Shown here piece after piece: positions 47,442-56,457 of a DNA stretch of 64,000 nucleotides (positions are counted from its first letter, which is position 1; each line of letters starts with the position of its first letter). The DNA is from Paludibacter sp. (GTDB lineage: Bacteria > Bacteroidota > Bacteroidia > Bacteroidales > Paludibacteraceae). The notes under the pieces are model-generated. The model was not told the origin of the DNA and searched no databases. It saw only the letters and a list, made by a program, of their open reading frames with translations. A program made the position numbers and the translations under genes. Location: positions 124,001 to 188,000 of the forward strand of contig JAQVAV010000002.1 of the NCBI GenBank assembly GCA_028690665.1, given 5' to 3'.

Positions 47442-49250
47442 ATGGCAGAAAAATATCAATCTTCCAATCTGAGTGTAGATCAAATACTCGGATTAATAAA
47501 GAGCAACGAAATAGCAATACCCGAAATACAACGTCCATTTGTATGGAAGCCAAAACAGGTAAGAGATTTAATCGATTCTCTTTATACAGGTTATCCTACA
47601 GGTTATATCATTATCTCGCAAAGCCCGAATATGCGCCTTAAAGATGGCAACCTTTCGGAAGGAAAAAAGATTATGATAGATGGTCAACAGCGTATTACTG
47701 CTTTGATGACAGCCATTGTTGGCTTGGAAGTAATTAATGCCGACTTCGAGAAAAAAAGAATTAAAATTGCATTTAATCCATTTGCAAACGAAGATGAGGA
47801 ACGTTTTAAGGTTCAGGATAATGCCATACTAAAAGATAAACAATGGATTGCTGATATAGCTGATATATTTCACCCGGAATTTAAGCGTGGAAGCTTTGTT
47901 GCAAGATATTGTGAGCAAAATACTGGAATTAATTCAGACAATTTACATGATATTTTGGATGATTTAATTGGAATTAAAAACCGCCAGATAGGGGTGATAA
48001 CGTTGAATAAGGAATTGAAAATTGACGAGGTCACTGAAATTTTTATCCGTATCAATAGCCAGGGAGCAAAACTGAACCAGGCTGATTTTGCCATGTCTAA
48101 GATTGCAGCCAATACCACTTACGGTGGAAACTTACTTCGCAAAGCCATTGACTACTTTTCGCATTTGGCTGTTCAGCCCGATTGGTATAAAGATATGTCG
48201 AAGGATAAGGAATTTATGGAAACCCCATTTGCAGCTAAAATTAAATGGCTGAAAGATGATATTGGTGATATTTATGATCCTGATTATGGCGATATTCTCC
48301 GTGTATCGTTTATGCACCAGTTTGGCAGGGGTAAAATGAAAGATTTAGTGAGCTTATTGGGTGGTCGTGATTTTGTTACCCGCGACTACAAAGAAGAAAT
48401 TGCTGAAGAATCATTTGCGAAACTAACACAGGGAGTGTATAATTTTATCAATCAGTATTCATTCTCCAACTTTGTATTAGCGTTGAAATCAGCAGGTTTT
48501 ATTTCCAGTAGATTAATCAATTCGCAAATGACATTGGATTTTGCCTATACCTTGTATTTATTGCTGTATAACGATGCTACCATTGAGAAAAATAAAATTC
48601 GTAAGTATGTTACCAAATGGTATGTGCTCACTACCCTGACAAGTCGCTATATTACCTCTCCTGAAACAATGATGGATATGGATATGAGGCGTATCAATGA
48701 AAAAGGGTTTCTTGAGTTTTTTAGAGAAGTCGAAGAAGCACAGTTGTCTGAAACATTCTGGACGGTTGGACTGGTTCAGAATCTGGAGACTTCGGCTGTA
48801 AATAGCCCGTATTTCAATACTTTCCTTGCAGCGCAGGTATATTTGAATGATAACTCTTTTTTGATGCAGGGAACGAAGGTAAGCGACTTGATTACGATTA
48901 TGGGTGACATTCACCATATCTTTCCGAAAAATTATTTGGAAAAACATGGGGTAAAGGAAAAATCAAAATATAACCAGATAGCAAACTTTACTTACTTGGA
49001 TACACAGGCAAATATTTTAGTAGGCAATAAAGCGCCGCATGAGTATTTTGGCATCGTATTCAATCAGTGTGAAACAAAAAACCCCGTTTATGGGAATTTT
49101 ACAGATAAAGAAAAGTTGTTGGAAAACTTATCCGTAAATTGTATTCCGCACAATATTGTTGAAATGAATTTTACCCATTATGAAGATTTTCTACTTGAAC
49201 GTAGAAAATTAATGGCAATGAAAATTAAAGAGTTTTATTATAGTTTGTAA
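47442..49250 (+). CDS. DUF262/DUF1524 protein, GmrSD-like modification-dependent restriction enzyme
   Basis: 602 residues. The N-terminal DUF262 domain has IPEIQRPFVWK (residues 26-36) and DGQQR at 80-84, the nucleotide-binding signature. The C-terminal DUF1524 domain is an HNH-like nuclease with H491-H492-I-F-P and later N residues. Fused DUF262-DUF1524 proteins such as GmrSD cut phage DNA that carries sugar-modified cytosines; the target of this one is unknown. Its stop codon lies exactly at the edge of a truncated DUF3987 gene, so it was probably placed there by recombination. Downstream of element R1. Confidence 0.85.
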   Translation: MAEKYQSSNLSVDQILGLIKSNEIAIPEIQRPFVWKPKQVRDLIDSLYTGYPTGYIIISQSPNMRLKDGNLSEGKKIMIDGQQRITALMTAIVGLEVINADFEKKRIKIAFNPFANEDEERFKVQDNAILKDKQWIADIADIFHPEFKRGSFVARYCEQNTGINSDNLHDILDDLIGIKNRQIGVITLNKELKIDEVTEIFIRINSQGAKLNQADFAMSKIAANTTYGGNLLRKAIDYFSHLAVQPDWYKDMSKDKEFMETPFAAKIKWLKDDIGDIYDPDYGDILRVSFMHQFGRGKMKDLVSLLGGRDFVTRDYKEEIAEESFAKLTQGVYNFINQYSFSNFVLALKSAGFISSRLINSQMTLDFAYTLYLLLYNDATIEKNKIRKYVTKWYVLTTLTSRYITSPETMMDMDMRRINEKGFLEFFREVEEAQLSETFWTVGLVQNLETSAVNSPYFNTFLAAQVYLNDNSFLMQGTKVSDLITIMGDIHHIFPKNYLEKHGVKEKSKYNQIANFTYLDTQANILVGNKAPHEYFGIVFNQCETKNPVYGNFTDKEKLLENLSVNCIPHNIVEMNFTHYEDFLLERRKLMAMKIKEFYYSL

Positions 49251-50425
49251 ACGAAACGAATAACGCCATTGCACAAAATGCACAAATCTTGTTTGTAACC
49301 GCACAGGCTTCAGCCGGAAAAGGCAGGTTAACACTCTGCCGTAAATTGGTAGAACCAATCCATAAGGCACTCCGGGAACAAAACAGAGCAGAGTTTGAGG
49401 CCTATCAAAGGGAACTGACCGAATACGCAGCTGCCAAAAGCGATAAAGTAAATATGGAAAAACCGCAGGAACCACCGCTTAAAATGCTGGTAATTCCTGC
49501 CAACAACAGTGCAACAGGTTTATTTCAAATTCTCAACGACAACAACGGAAAAGGATTGATTTTTGAAACGGAAGGCGATACGCTAGCACAAACTTTCAGA
49601 AGCGAACACGGCAACTATTCAGATGGTTTCCGCAAAGCGTTTCACCACGAAACTATTACCTACAACCGGCGTAAAGACCGGGAGTTTGTCGAAATCCAAA
49701 ACCCTCGTTTGTCTGCTCTTTTATCGGGCACACCCAGACAAGTTTCAGCACTCATTCCAAGTGCCGAAAATGGACTTTTCAGCCGTTTCATTTTCTATTA
49801 TATGAATGTTCGTTTGGTTTGGAACGATGTATTTCTTCATTCCGATAATGAAACACTTGATTTTTATTTTGAAAGATTGGGAAACCATTTCTTTGAACTG
49901 TACAAAATACTTCAACAATCAAACCCCTTAAAGTTCACATTCACAAAATCACAGCAAACCCATTTCAACTCTTTTTTCAATGGTATTCAAAAAGAGTATG
50001 CCGAATTATTGGGACTTGATATTGTAGCATCCATACGCCGTTTAGGGCTTATTGCTTTTCGCATCTCTATGATACTCTCAACCCTTCGTATTTTGGAACA
50101 CGGCAGTGTAAACAGCCCTATGGTTTGCATCGATACAGATTTCCAAAGCACCATTTCAATGATAACGGCTTTGTTGAAACACACTGCAAAAGTCTATAAA
50201 GAACTAATGCCTGCAACCGAAACAAACGCTTCGTCTGAACCAACGCAAATACGCCAAACCTTTTATGACGCTTTGCCAGCCGACTTCGACCGCCAAACCT
50301 ATTTATCTATTGCAAAGCAATTGAAAATAGTAGATAAAACAGCCGATAAATACATAAAAGCATTTTGCGAAAAGCAAACAATCATTCACGAAGCACACGG
50401 TAGATACAGTAAAAACAACAAATGA
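49244..50425 (+). pseudogene. 5'-truncated DUF3987 gene (mobile-element primase/helicase remnant)
   Basis: The frame is open from 49244 with no good ATG; recognisable homology begins about NAIAQNAQILFVTAQ, with the P-loop-like QASAGKGR after it, and runs to a natural C-terminus (378-394 residues). DUF3987 proteins are large mobilisation/replication proteins of Bacteroidota mobile elements; the N-terminal part is absent. The break falls within a few bases of the DUF262 stop codon. It is probably not translated as a useful protein, though a TTG start at 49289 is possible. Confidence 0.75.
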
Positions 50426-50447
50426 AAGCAAATATTTTGCTTTTTGT
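50425..50447 (+). terminator. Terminator after the DUF3987 remnant
   Basis: AAAGCAAA at 50425-50432 pairs with TTTGCTTT at 50436-50443 and runs into TTTTT, right at the stop codon of the DUF3987 frame. Confidence 0.6.
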
Positions 50448-50535
50448 CAAAAGTTGTCAAACGCTTAATTTTAATTTGCAGAAAAATGTTAATAACTTCT
50501 TGCTGATACCATGATTTTATTTTCCGATATTTTTC

Positions 50536-50557
50536 TATCTTTGTCATATTCTGACAA
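50536..50557 (+). promoter_or_regulatory. XRE operon -7 box and palindromic operator
   Basis: TATCTTTG at 50536-50543 fits the -7 consensus. It overlaps TTGTCATATTCTGACAA at 50541-50557, a perfect 6-bp inverted repeat (TTGTCA/TGACAA) with a 5-bp spacer, placed where a bound repressor would block the start. The ATG of the XRE gene is 32 nt downstream. Autoregulation is inferred. A very similar segment lies before jetA. Confidence 0.6.
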
Positions 50558-50589
50558 TTCAAGAAAATATAAATCTAAAATAGCGAAAT

Positions 50590-50871
50590 ATGTTATTTGG
50601 AAACAAAATCAAGCAGTTACGTGAAGAGAAAAAGTTGTTTCAACGACAGCTTGCTGCCGCACTGGAAATTGATACGCCGATGTATAGCAAAATTGAGACG
50701 GGTAGCCGTATGGCAAAACGCACTCAGGTGATTGCCCTCGCAAAACTTTTATCTTCTGACAGAGACGAATTATTAACTCTTTGGCTTGCCGACCAAATCA
50801 TTAACATCGTAAAAGATGAAAAGAAATTAGCTGATAGAGCATTGGATATGGCAAAGAAAGAAAAACTTTGA
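50590..50871 (+). CDS. XRE-family helix-turn-helix regulator
   Basis: 93 residues. The helix-turn-helix spans about residues 5-58 (KIKQLREEKKLFQRQLAAAL, MYSKIETGSR). A short helical tail (WLADQIINIVKDEKKLADRAL) is typical of regulators beside restriction and other defence genes in Bacteroidota. It has its own palindromic operator and begins an operon: the next gene starts 6 nt after its stop. Its likely job is to control the downstream restriction operon, and perhaps the Wadjet operon. Confidence 0.88.
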   Translation: MLFGNKIKQLREEKKLFQRQLAAALEIDTPMYSKIETGSRMAKRTQVIALAKLLSSDRDELLTLWLADQIINIVKDEKKLADRALDMAKKEKL

Positions 50872-50877
50872 AGTAAG

Positions 50878-52833
50878 ATGAACTTACATAAAACAGACTT
50901 AAATAGAGTAGAATTTATGGCAGGTGGTTATTATTTGCCAAAAGTAGAACATATCCTAAAAAATGATACGAAGTCTGTTTATGAGGATATTAACGATGTA
51001 TTGGAATTATATAATATTAAACAATACATTGATAATGAGTTATATTTAAAGAACTGGACACAAGAAGATATTTTAGATTTTAAACAAAAGGTATTCGAAT
51101 ATGGTAGAATTGTAAGTCCATTTTTCTTGAAGATGAATGACTATAATGTTATTTCATATTATGAACAACTGATAGATGAATACATCGATTCCTTTTGGAA
51201 ATTGATAGATGACCTGAAAATATATAGACAAATATCTGTTGATGTATTTGTCAAAATTTTATCAAATGAACCGCATATAATACGAACAATATTAACTCAC
51301 AAAGATATAGTAACGCACTATAATATTGCTATAAGAAATTTTTTGCTTACATATTCATATAGTGCAGAAATATTGATTTCTATCTATGAAGAAAGAGATG
51401 ATTCCAATAATAAGCAAAAAATGTTTTTACCAAAAAATCTCACTATACAAGATAAGGAAGAAATCGTTTCTCGTTATATTGATAGTGAAGATTGCAACCC
51501 CAATTATTTATGTTTAATACAAAATGCAAAAAAACAAGAAAATTTTAAGCTGTCTGATAAAACACGATTAAAAGCAAAGAAAAAAGAAGAAGAAGAAACT
51601 AAAAAAGTATTCAAAAACAATAATGGATTCAAATATGGTGTATCAGTCAGTTTCCCTGAAAATAGAGAACAAATAAAAGAAGGACATATTGATAATTTTA
51701 TTGCATACTATTCATACAGTTTAGATTTTATAAAGAAATATAGTGATGCTTATTCTTTGTTTTTAAATTTCAAAAATTTATTTGAATATATTGATGTCCA
51801 AAATAGGATTGATTTAGTGAGCAAAAAAAATCAACTGCAAATTACGGATAAATTTATGGGCGTTCATTCACAAAATGAGTATATATGTGGAGTCGCCTTT
51901 AATTTATCAGAGATGACCTCACAGGCTCAAATCGTTGCTTATAGCAAAGTAATAAATAAATTAGAAAATTCAGTAGAGAATATTTTACAAAATGTTTTCA
52001 CTTTAATTTTTCAAGAGAAATATCAATTTGCAACAAATGCCCAGCTTTTAATACCATCAGCAAACCTTTCATATTTTGAAAAAGTAATTTTATTTGCACC
52101 TCAATTTGAACGAGTTTTAAAACAATATAAACTTTTTGTTGAAGATGGAAAAATTGATTTTGAACTTTTACAGATGTCTTCTTCCCCTTATGCAATAAAA
52201 GATATTCCAAGTTTAAATCAAAACAAGTATTTCTATTTAAATGAAAAGAATAAAGAGGTCGTCAGTTGTTCTAATTTATTTTTTTCTGACCAAACATTAC
52301 TGGCATATGTAGAACCCTACAAAGGAAAAAAATATCACAGTTTTTTTGATTTACTTGCTAATGAGTACAAGGTTTATTTTAATAACTACGAAGAATTTCA
52401 GAAACAAAAAATAAATTATCTCATTGATAAAGGTTATTTATTTATTGATAAAAATGATTTAGTTCAATTTTCAAATATTTTTAGAGTCCTAATTCTGAAA
52501 GATTTGTATGAAAACGAAGTCGCTTCTTTTTATCATTATCCGATTGAATTTCAGGAAGAAGCTCAACAAATGGTAAATCAAAATATGATTTATTTTGAAA
52601 GTTTTTTATTTTCAAAACCGGAACAGAGTTATTTTAATTATTTTCTCAACAAAAGCGAATTTACCAATGGACAGGATTTAAGAAATAGTTATTTGCACGG
52701 CACACAGGCAAATCCTGATGAAATTCAAAAACACGAACAGGCATATTTTACATACCTGAAATTGTTAGTTTTGATATTGCTAAAAATTGAAGATGATTTA
52801 CTGATTGCACAAGCTATAAAAAACATAAAATAA
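50878..52833 (+). CDS. Unknown 651-residue protein with C-terminal HEPN-like motif
   Basis: I do not recognise the family. It is soluble, acidic and helical, very rich in Asn, Lys, Ile and Tyr, with no P-loop or signal. Near the C-terminus is D-L-R-N-S-Y-L-H-G, with R602-x4-H607 in a helix-rich setting (QKHEQAYFTYLKLLVLILLKI follows). This is the RN-x-x-x-H form of the HEPN nuclease motif. A charged linker (KAKKKEEEETKK) near residue 235 divides the protein. It lies between the XRE regulator (6 nt) and hsdM (20 nt), so it is in the restriction operon. A ribonuclease triggered when the restriction system is inhibited, like PrrC, is a hypothesis only. Confidence 0.6.
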   Translation: MNLHKTDLNRVEFMAGGYYLPKVEHILKNDTKSVYEDINDVLELYNIKQYIDNELYLKNWTQEDILDFKQKVFEYGRIVSPFFLKMNDYNVISYYEQLIDEYIDSFWKLIDDLKIYRQISVDVFVKILSNEPHIIRTILTHKDIVTHYNIAIRNFLLTYSYSAEILISIYEERDDSNNKQKMFLPKNLTIQDKEEIVSRYIDSEDCNPNYLCLIQNAKKQENFKLSDKTRLKAKKKEEEETKKVFKNNNGFKYGVSVSFPENREQIKEGHIDNFIAYYSYSLDFIKKYSDAYSLFLNFKNLFEYIDVQNRIDLVSKKNQLQITDKFMGVHSQNEYICGVAFNLSEMTSQAQIVAYSKVINKLENSVENILQNVFTLIFQEKYQFATNAQLLIPSANLSYFEKVILFAPQFERVLKQYKLFVEDGKIDFELLQMSSSPYAIKDIPSLNQNKYFYLNEKNKEVVSCSNLFFSDQTLLAYVEPYKGKKYHSFFDLLANEYKVYFNNYEEFQKQKINYLIDKGYLFIDKNDLVQFSNIFRVLILKDLYENEVASFYHYPIEFQEEAQQMVNQNMIYFESFLFSKPEQSYFNYFLNKSEFTNGQDLRNSYLHGTQANPDEIQKHEQAYFTYLKLLVLILLKIEDDLLIAQAIKNIK

Positions 52834-52853
52834 ATTTGAAACAATATAACATA

Positions 52854-54440
52854 ATGGCAAAAAAACAAGCCTCAAAAGAACTTACACTCGAACAGATACT
52901 ATTTAACTGTCGCGATATATTGCGTAGCAAAGTAGAGAAAGCCGACAACCGAAATGCCGTGTTGTCGCTTGTCTTTCTGAAATTTGCAGGCGAAAAATTT
53001 CAAAAGCGACGTAAAGAAATTATTGATGAACTTCATCAAAAAAATATGCCCGACGAGGCAATCAATGCCCTGTGTGATGCACCTGCCGGATACGGTAAAG
53101 TCAATGTGTTTTACCTGACCGAAACTTGCCGTTGGAACTACATTGTGGACAATGCAGGTTCGGAGAATATTGCTGAAATGCTCGATACGGCAATGGCGGA
53201 TATTGAAGAACAAAATCCTTCGTTGAGCGGTGCATTGCCTCAAAAATTCTTTACGATGCTTCGTGTCGATACCAAAACCATCAAGGCGCTGATTGACGAA
53301 ATCAATAAAATATCACCCGAACGTTTTCACGAAAAAGATTTGATTGGACGAGTTTACGAATATTTTCTGCAAGTATTTTCCATTGACGAACGTAAAGACA
53401 AAGGCGAATTTTACACCCCGAAATGTATTGTTGACCTTATTGCCGAACTCATCGAACCGTATCAGGGAATTATTTACGACCCTTGTTGCGGTTCGGGCGG
53501 AATGTTTGTGCAGTCGATGAAATTTGTGGAAGCCCACGGCGGAAACACCACCAGCATACGTGTTTACGGGCAGGAAAGCACACCCAGTACATATCGCCTT
53601 GCCAAAATGAACCTTGCCATACGTGGCATTTCGCACGATTTGGGCAAGGAAGCTGTAAGCACCTTTACCAACGACCAGCACAAAGACCTCAAAGTGGATT
53701 ACATTATGGCAAATCCGCCGTTCAATTTGAAAAAATGGCGTGCCGAAGATGAGCTCACCACCGACCCGCGTTGGAGCGGATACACCGTGCCGCCCGTGAG
53801 CAATGCCAACTATGCGTGGATTCTGCAAATGCTTTCCAAACTCAACACTACCGACGGCATTGCCGGCTTTCTGTTGGCAAACGGTGCACTGGGTGCAGAA
53901 GGCGACGAATACAAAATCAGAAAACAGCTTATTGAAAACGACAAAGTGGAAGCCATTATAGTGCTGCCTCGCGAAATGTTCTATTCCACCGATATAAGTG
54001 TTACGTTGTGGATTCTCAACAACAATAAAAAAGCGGGCGAACGCAACGGACGCCGACTTCGCGACCGCCAAAACGAAATTCTGTTTGTGGACTTGCGCAC
54101 GTGGAATACCAATATTTATGAAAAAAGCTACGTGATGTTTTCTCCCGAACAAATTGCCGATGTCAAAAAAATATACGACGGCTTTCAATCGGTGGAGCGT
54201 GCTGAAACTTACGAACAGCCCGAACTTTACCGTGCCGTAAAACTCGACGAAATACAAGCCAAAAACTATTCATTAGTGCCGAGCCAGTACATTGAATTTG
54301 TTGACCACGATTTGGAGATTGACTACCAAACCGAAATGCAGCGTGTGCAAACCGAATTGAAAGACCTGCTTACCCGCGAAAAACAAAGCCAAAACCAATT
54401 GGCGGAAGCTTTTAATAATTTAGGATATGGGATTGATTGA
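52854..54440 (+). CDS. hsdM: Type I restriction-modification methyltransferase subunit HsdM
   Basis: The ATG at 52854 is preferred to a TTG at 52836; 528 residues. N-terminal helical domain (LTLEQILFNCRDILR), then the methyltransferase fold with motif I DPCCGSGGMF near residue 210 and catalytic motif IV NPPF near 285. It methylates adenine with S-adenosylmethionine in a complex with HsdS. The base composition is visibly richer in G+C than the genes on either side, a sign of separate origin. It overlaps hsdS by 14 nt. Confidence 0.95.
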   Translation: MAKKQASKELTLEQILFNCRDILRSKVEKADNRNAVLSLVFLKFAGEKFQKRRKEIIDELHQKNMPDEAINALCDAPAGYGKVNVFYLTETCRWNYIVDNAGSENIAEMLDTAMADIEEQNPSLSGALPQKFFTMLRVDTKTIKALIDEINKISPERFHEKDLIGRVYEYFLQVFSIDERKDKGEFYTPKCIVDLIAELIEPYQGIIYDPCCGSGGMFVQSMKFVEAHGGNTTSIRVYGQESTPSTYRLAKMNLAIRGISHDLGKEAVSTFTNDQHKDLKVDYIMANPPFNLKKWRAEDELTTDPRWSGYTVPPVSNANYAWILQMLSKLNTTDGIAGFLLANGALGAEGDEYKIRKQLIENDKVEAIIVLPREMFYSTDISVTLWILNNNKKAGERNGRRLRDRQNEILFVDLRTWNTNIYEKSYVMFSPEQIADVKKIYDGFQSVERAETYEQPELYRAVKLDEIQAKNYSLVPSQYIEFVDHDLEIDYQTEMQRVQTELKDLLTREKQSQNQLAEAFNNLGYGID

Positions 54441-55545
54441 CAGAAATATTGGACAATTAATTGAACCCGTTAATATCAAAAATATTGATGGTATTCAACA
54501 AATTTCAGGAGTTGATATTAGTAAACAATTTATCTCAACAAGAGCTAATTTGGATGGTGTAGATTTAGATAGATATAGCGTTGTTCCTCCTAAACATTTT
54601 GCAGCTAATTTGATGCATATTGGTCGAGATATAAAATTACCTGTTGCTTATAATTCGAGCTCAGATGATATAATTATTTCACCGGCTTATGCAGTTTTCA
54701 AAGTTAAGGGTGATGACATTATTGATGAATATCTTTATATCATAATGAATTCATCTGAATTTGATAGACTTACTTGGTTTTATACAGATAGCTCTATAAG
54801 AGGGAACCTTCTTTGGGAAAGGTTTTGTTCCATACAGATCAAATTACCTCCAATTCCCGTCCAGCAAAAAGCCGTAGATGCCTACAATGCACTCAAAGCC
54901 AATCTTGCCGCCTATACCGATGGGCTCGACGATTTAAAATTGACAGCACAAGCCTATATCGAAAAGTTGGCAAAAGAATATCCGTTGGAAGAAATTGGAG
55001 ACTATATTGAACCTTGTGGAGAAAAAAATCAAGATGAAAAATATGAATTAGATGCAGTAAAAGGAATCTCAATTCAAAAATGCTTTATTGAAACAAAAGC
55101 AAATATGGAAGACGTGTCTTTAAAACCATACATATTAGTTGAGCCAGATGCTTTTGCTTTCGTACCAACGACATCCAGAAATGGAGAAAAAATAACAATT
55201 GCGATTAATCAAAGCAATGATACATATATCGTTTCTTCTTCTTATGAGGTTTTTAAAATAAAGGATAAAGAAGATTTATTGCCTGAATATTTATTCCTTT
55301 GGTTATCGCGGACTGAATTTGACCGTTATACACGTTTTCATTCTTGGGGCAGTGCACGTGAGGTTTTTACTTATGCCAATATGTGCAAAGTAAAAATTCC
55401 CATACCGTCCATTGAAATTCAAAAAAGTATTGTCGCCATCTACAACGCCCAAACCGAACGGCAGCAAATAGCCGGGCGGCTCAATAGGATACTCAAAGAC
55501 ATTTGTCCGGTACTCATAAGGCAGAGTTTGGAGGAAATAAACTAA
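54427..55545 (+). CDS. hsdS: Type I restriction-modification specificity subunit HsdS
   Basis: 372 residues in two halves, each a target-recognition domain and a helical spacer. The spacers are clear (PPIPVQQKAVDAYNALKANL near 145; IPSIEIQKSIVAIYNAQ near 340). The two recognition domains look related: GVDISKQFISTRANLDG with SPAYAVFKV, against GISIQKCFIETKANMED with SSSYEVFKI. The domains are AT-rich compared with hsdM and the spacers, which fits exchange of recognition domains. DNA sequence bound cannot be read. Confidence 0.92.
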   Translation: MGLIDRNIGQLIEPVNIKNIDGIQQISGVDISKQFISTRANLDGVDLDRYSVVPPKHFAANLMHIGRDIKLPVAYNSSSDDIIISPAYAVFKVKGDDIIDEYLYIIMNSSEFDRLTWFYTDSSIRGNLLWERFCSIQIKLPPIPVQQKAVDAYNALKANLAAYTDGLDDLKLTAQAYIEKLAKEYPLEEIGDYIEPCGEKNQDEKYELDAVKGISIQKCFIETKANMEDVSLKPYILVEPDAFAFVPTTSRNGEKITIAINQSNDTYIVSSSYEVFKIKDKEDLLPEYLFLWLSRTEFDRYTRFHSWGSAREVFTYANMCKVKIPIPSIEIQKSIVAIYNAQTERQQIAGRLNRILKDICPVLIRQSLEEIN

Positions 55546-55561
55546 TTAAACGCAAAACGAT

Positions 55562-56437
55562 ATGAGTAAAAGACATAAAATTATTGTAGCATTAATATAC
55601 GATTTTGATGGTACACTTTCACCTGGTAATATGCAGGAATTCGGCTTTATTGAAGCCGTAAAGAAAAATCCAAAAGAATTTTGGGCTGAAAATGCAAAAT
55701 TGTCTAAGGATAAAGATGCAGACCAAATTTTAACTTATATGCGTTTAATGCTTGAAAAAGCCATTGCAGAACATATGTCATTAAAACGTGACAAATTTAG
55801 AGAATTTGGAAAAACAGTTGAACTTTTTGAAGGCGTTGACAAATGGTTTAAACTGATAAATGATTATAGCAAGAACCTTGGTATTACGATAGAACATTAT
55901 ATTAATTCTTCGGGGTTAACAGAAATTATAGAAGGCACTCCGATAGCAAAAGAATTTAAGAAAATTTTTGCGTGTTCTTACTTGTATGATGTTGATGGTA
56001 TAGCGTATTGGCCTGGCGTTGCCGTAAACTATACCACGAAAACTCAGTTCCTTTTCAAAATAAATAAAGGAATTGACAGTATTGCAGATGCTGTTGATGT
56101 CAATAAATATACCAAGAAAGATGATAGACGTATTCCTTTTGATAGAATGATCTATTTTGGTGATGGGGAAACAGATGTTCCTTGTATGAAATTAGTCAAA
56201 GAAATGGGAGGTCATTCCATAGCTGTCTATAAACCTAGAAATTCAAGTAAGAAACAAAGGTCAGAAAAATTAATTGCAGAGGATAGAGTTAATTTTGTTT
56301 GCCCTGCCGATTATACAAAAGACAAAGAAATTTACAGCGTAGTAACAACCGTACTTGAAAAAATAAAGGCTGATTATGATTTTCAGCTATTGTTAAATCA
56401 GCATAAGAAAAGAACGCCAAGTATCCACAAAAGATAA
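55562..56437 (+). CDS. HAD-superfamily phosphatase in the hsd operon
   Basis: 291 residues. Motif I is D14-F-D16-G-T, motif II the Ser in YINSSGL, and motif IV FGDGETDVPCM, so the full HAD active site is present. A helical cap lies between motif I and II. It follows hsdS by 16 nt and so is probably co-transcribed with the methylase genes. Substrate unknown. Similar HAD genes sit beside restriction genes in other Bacteroidota, but their role is not known to me. Confidence 0.8.
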   Translation: MSKRHKIIVALIYDFDGTLSPGNMQEFGFIEAVKKNPKEFWAENAKLSKDKDADQILTYMRLMLEKAIAEHMSLKRDKFREFGKTVELFEGVDKWFKLINDYSKNLGITIEHYINSSGLTEIIEGTPIAKEFKKIFACSYLYDVDGIAYWPGVAVNYTTKTQFLFKINKGIDSIADAVDVNKYTKKDDRRIPFDRMIYFGDGETDVPCMKLVKEMGGHSIAVYKPRNSSKKQRSEKLIAEDRVNFVCPADYTKDKEIYSVVTTVLEKIKADYDFQLLLNQHKKRTPSIHKR

Positions 56438-56457
56438 TATAACGGCATTCCTATAAA

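Noticed and set aside
53313-54257. A long minus-strand frame of 314 codons inside hsdM
   Set aside because: It lies wholly within hsdM, whose motifs are clear. Higher G+C at this place lowers stop frequency on the other strand and explains it.
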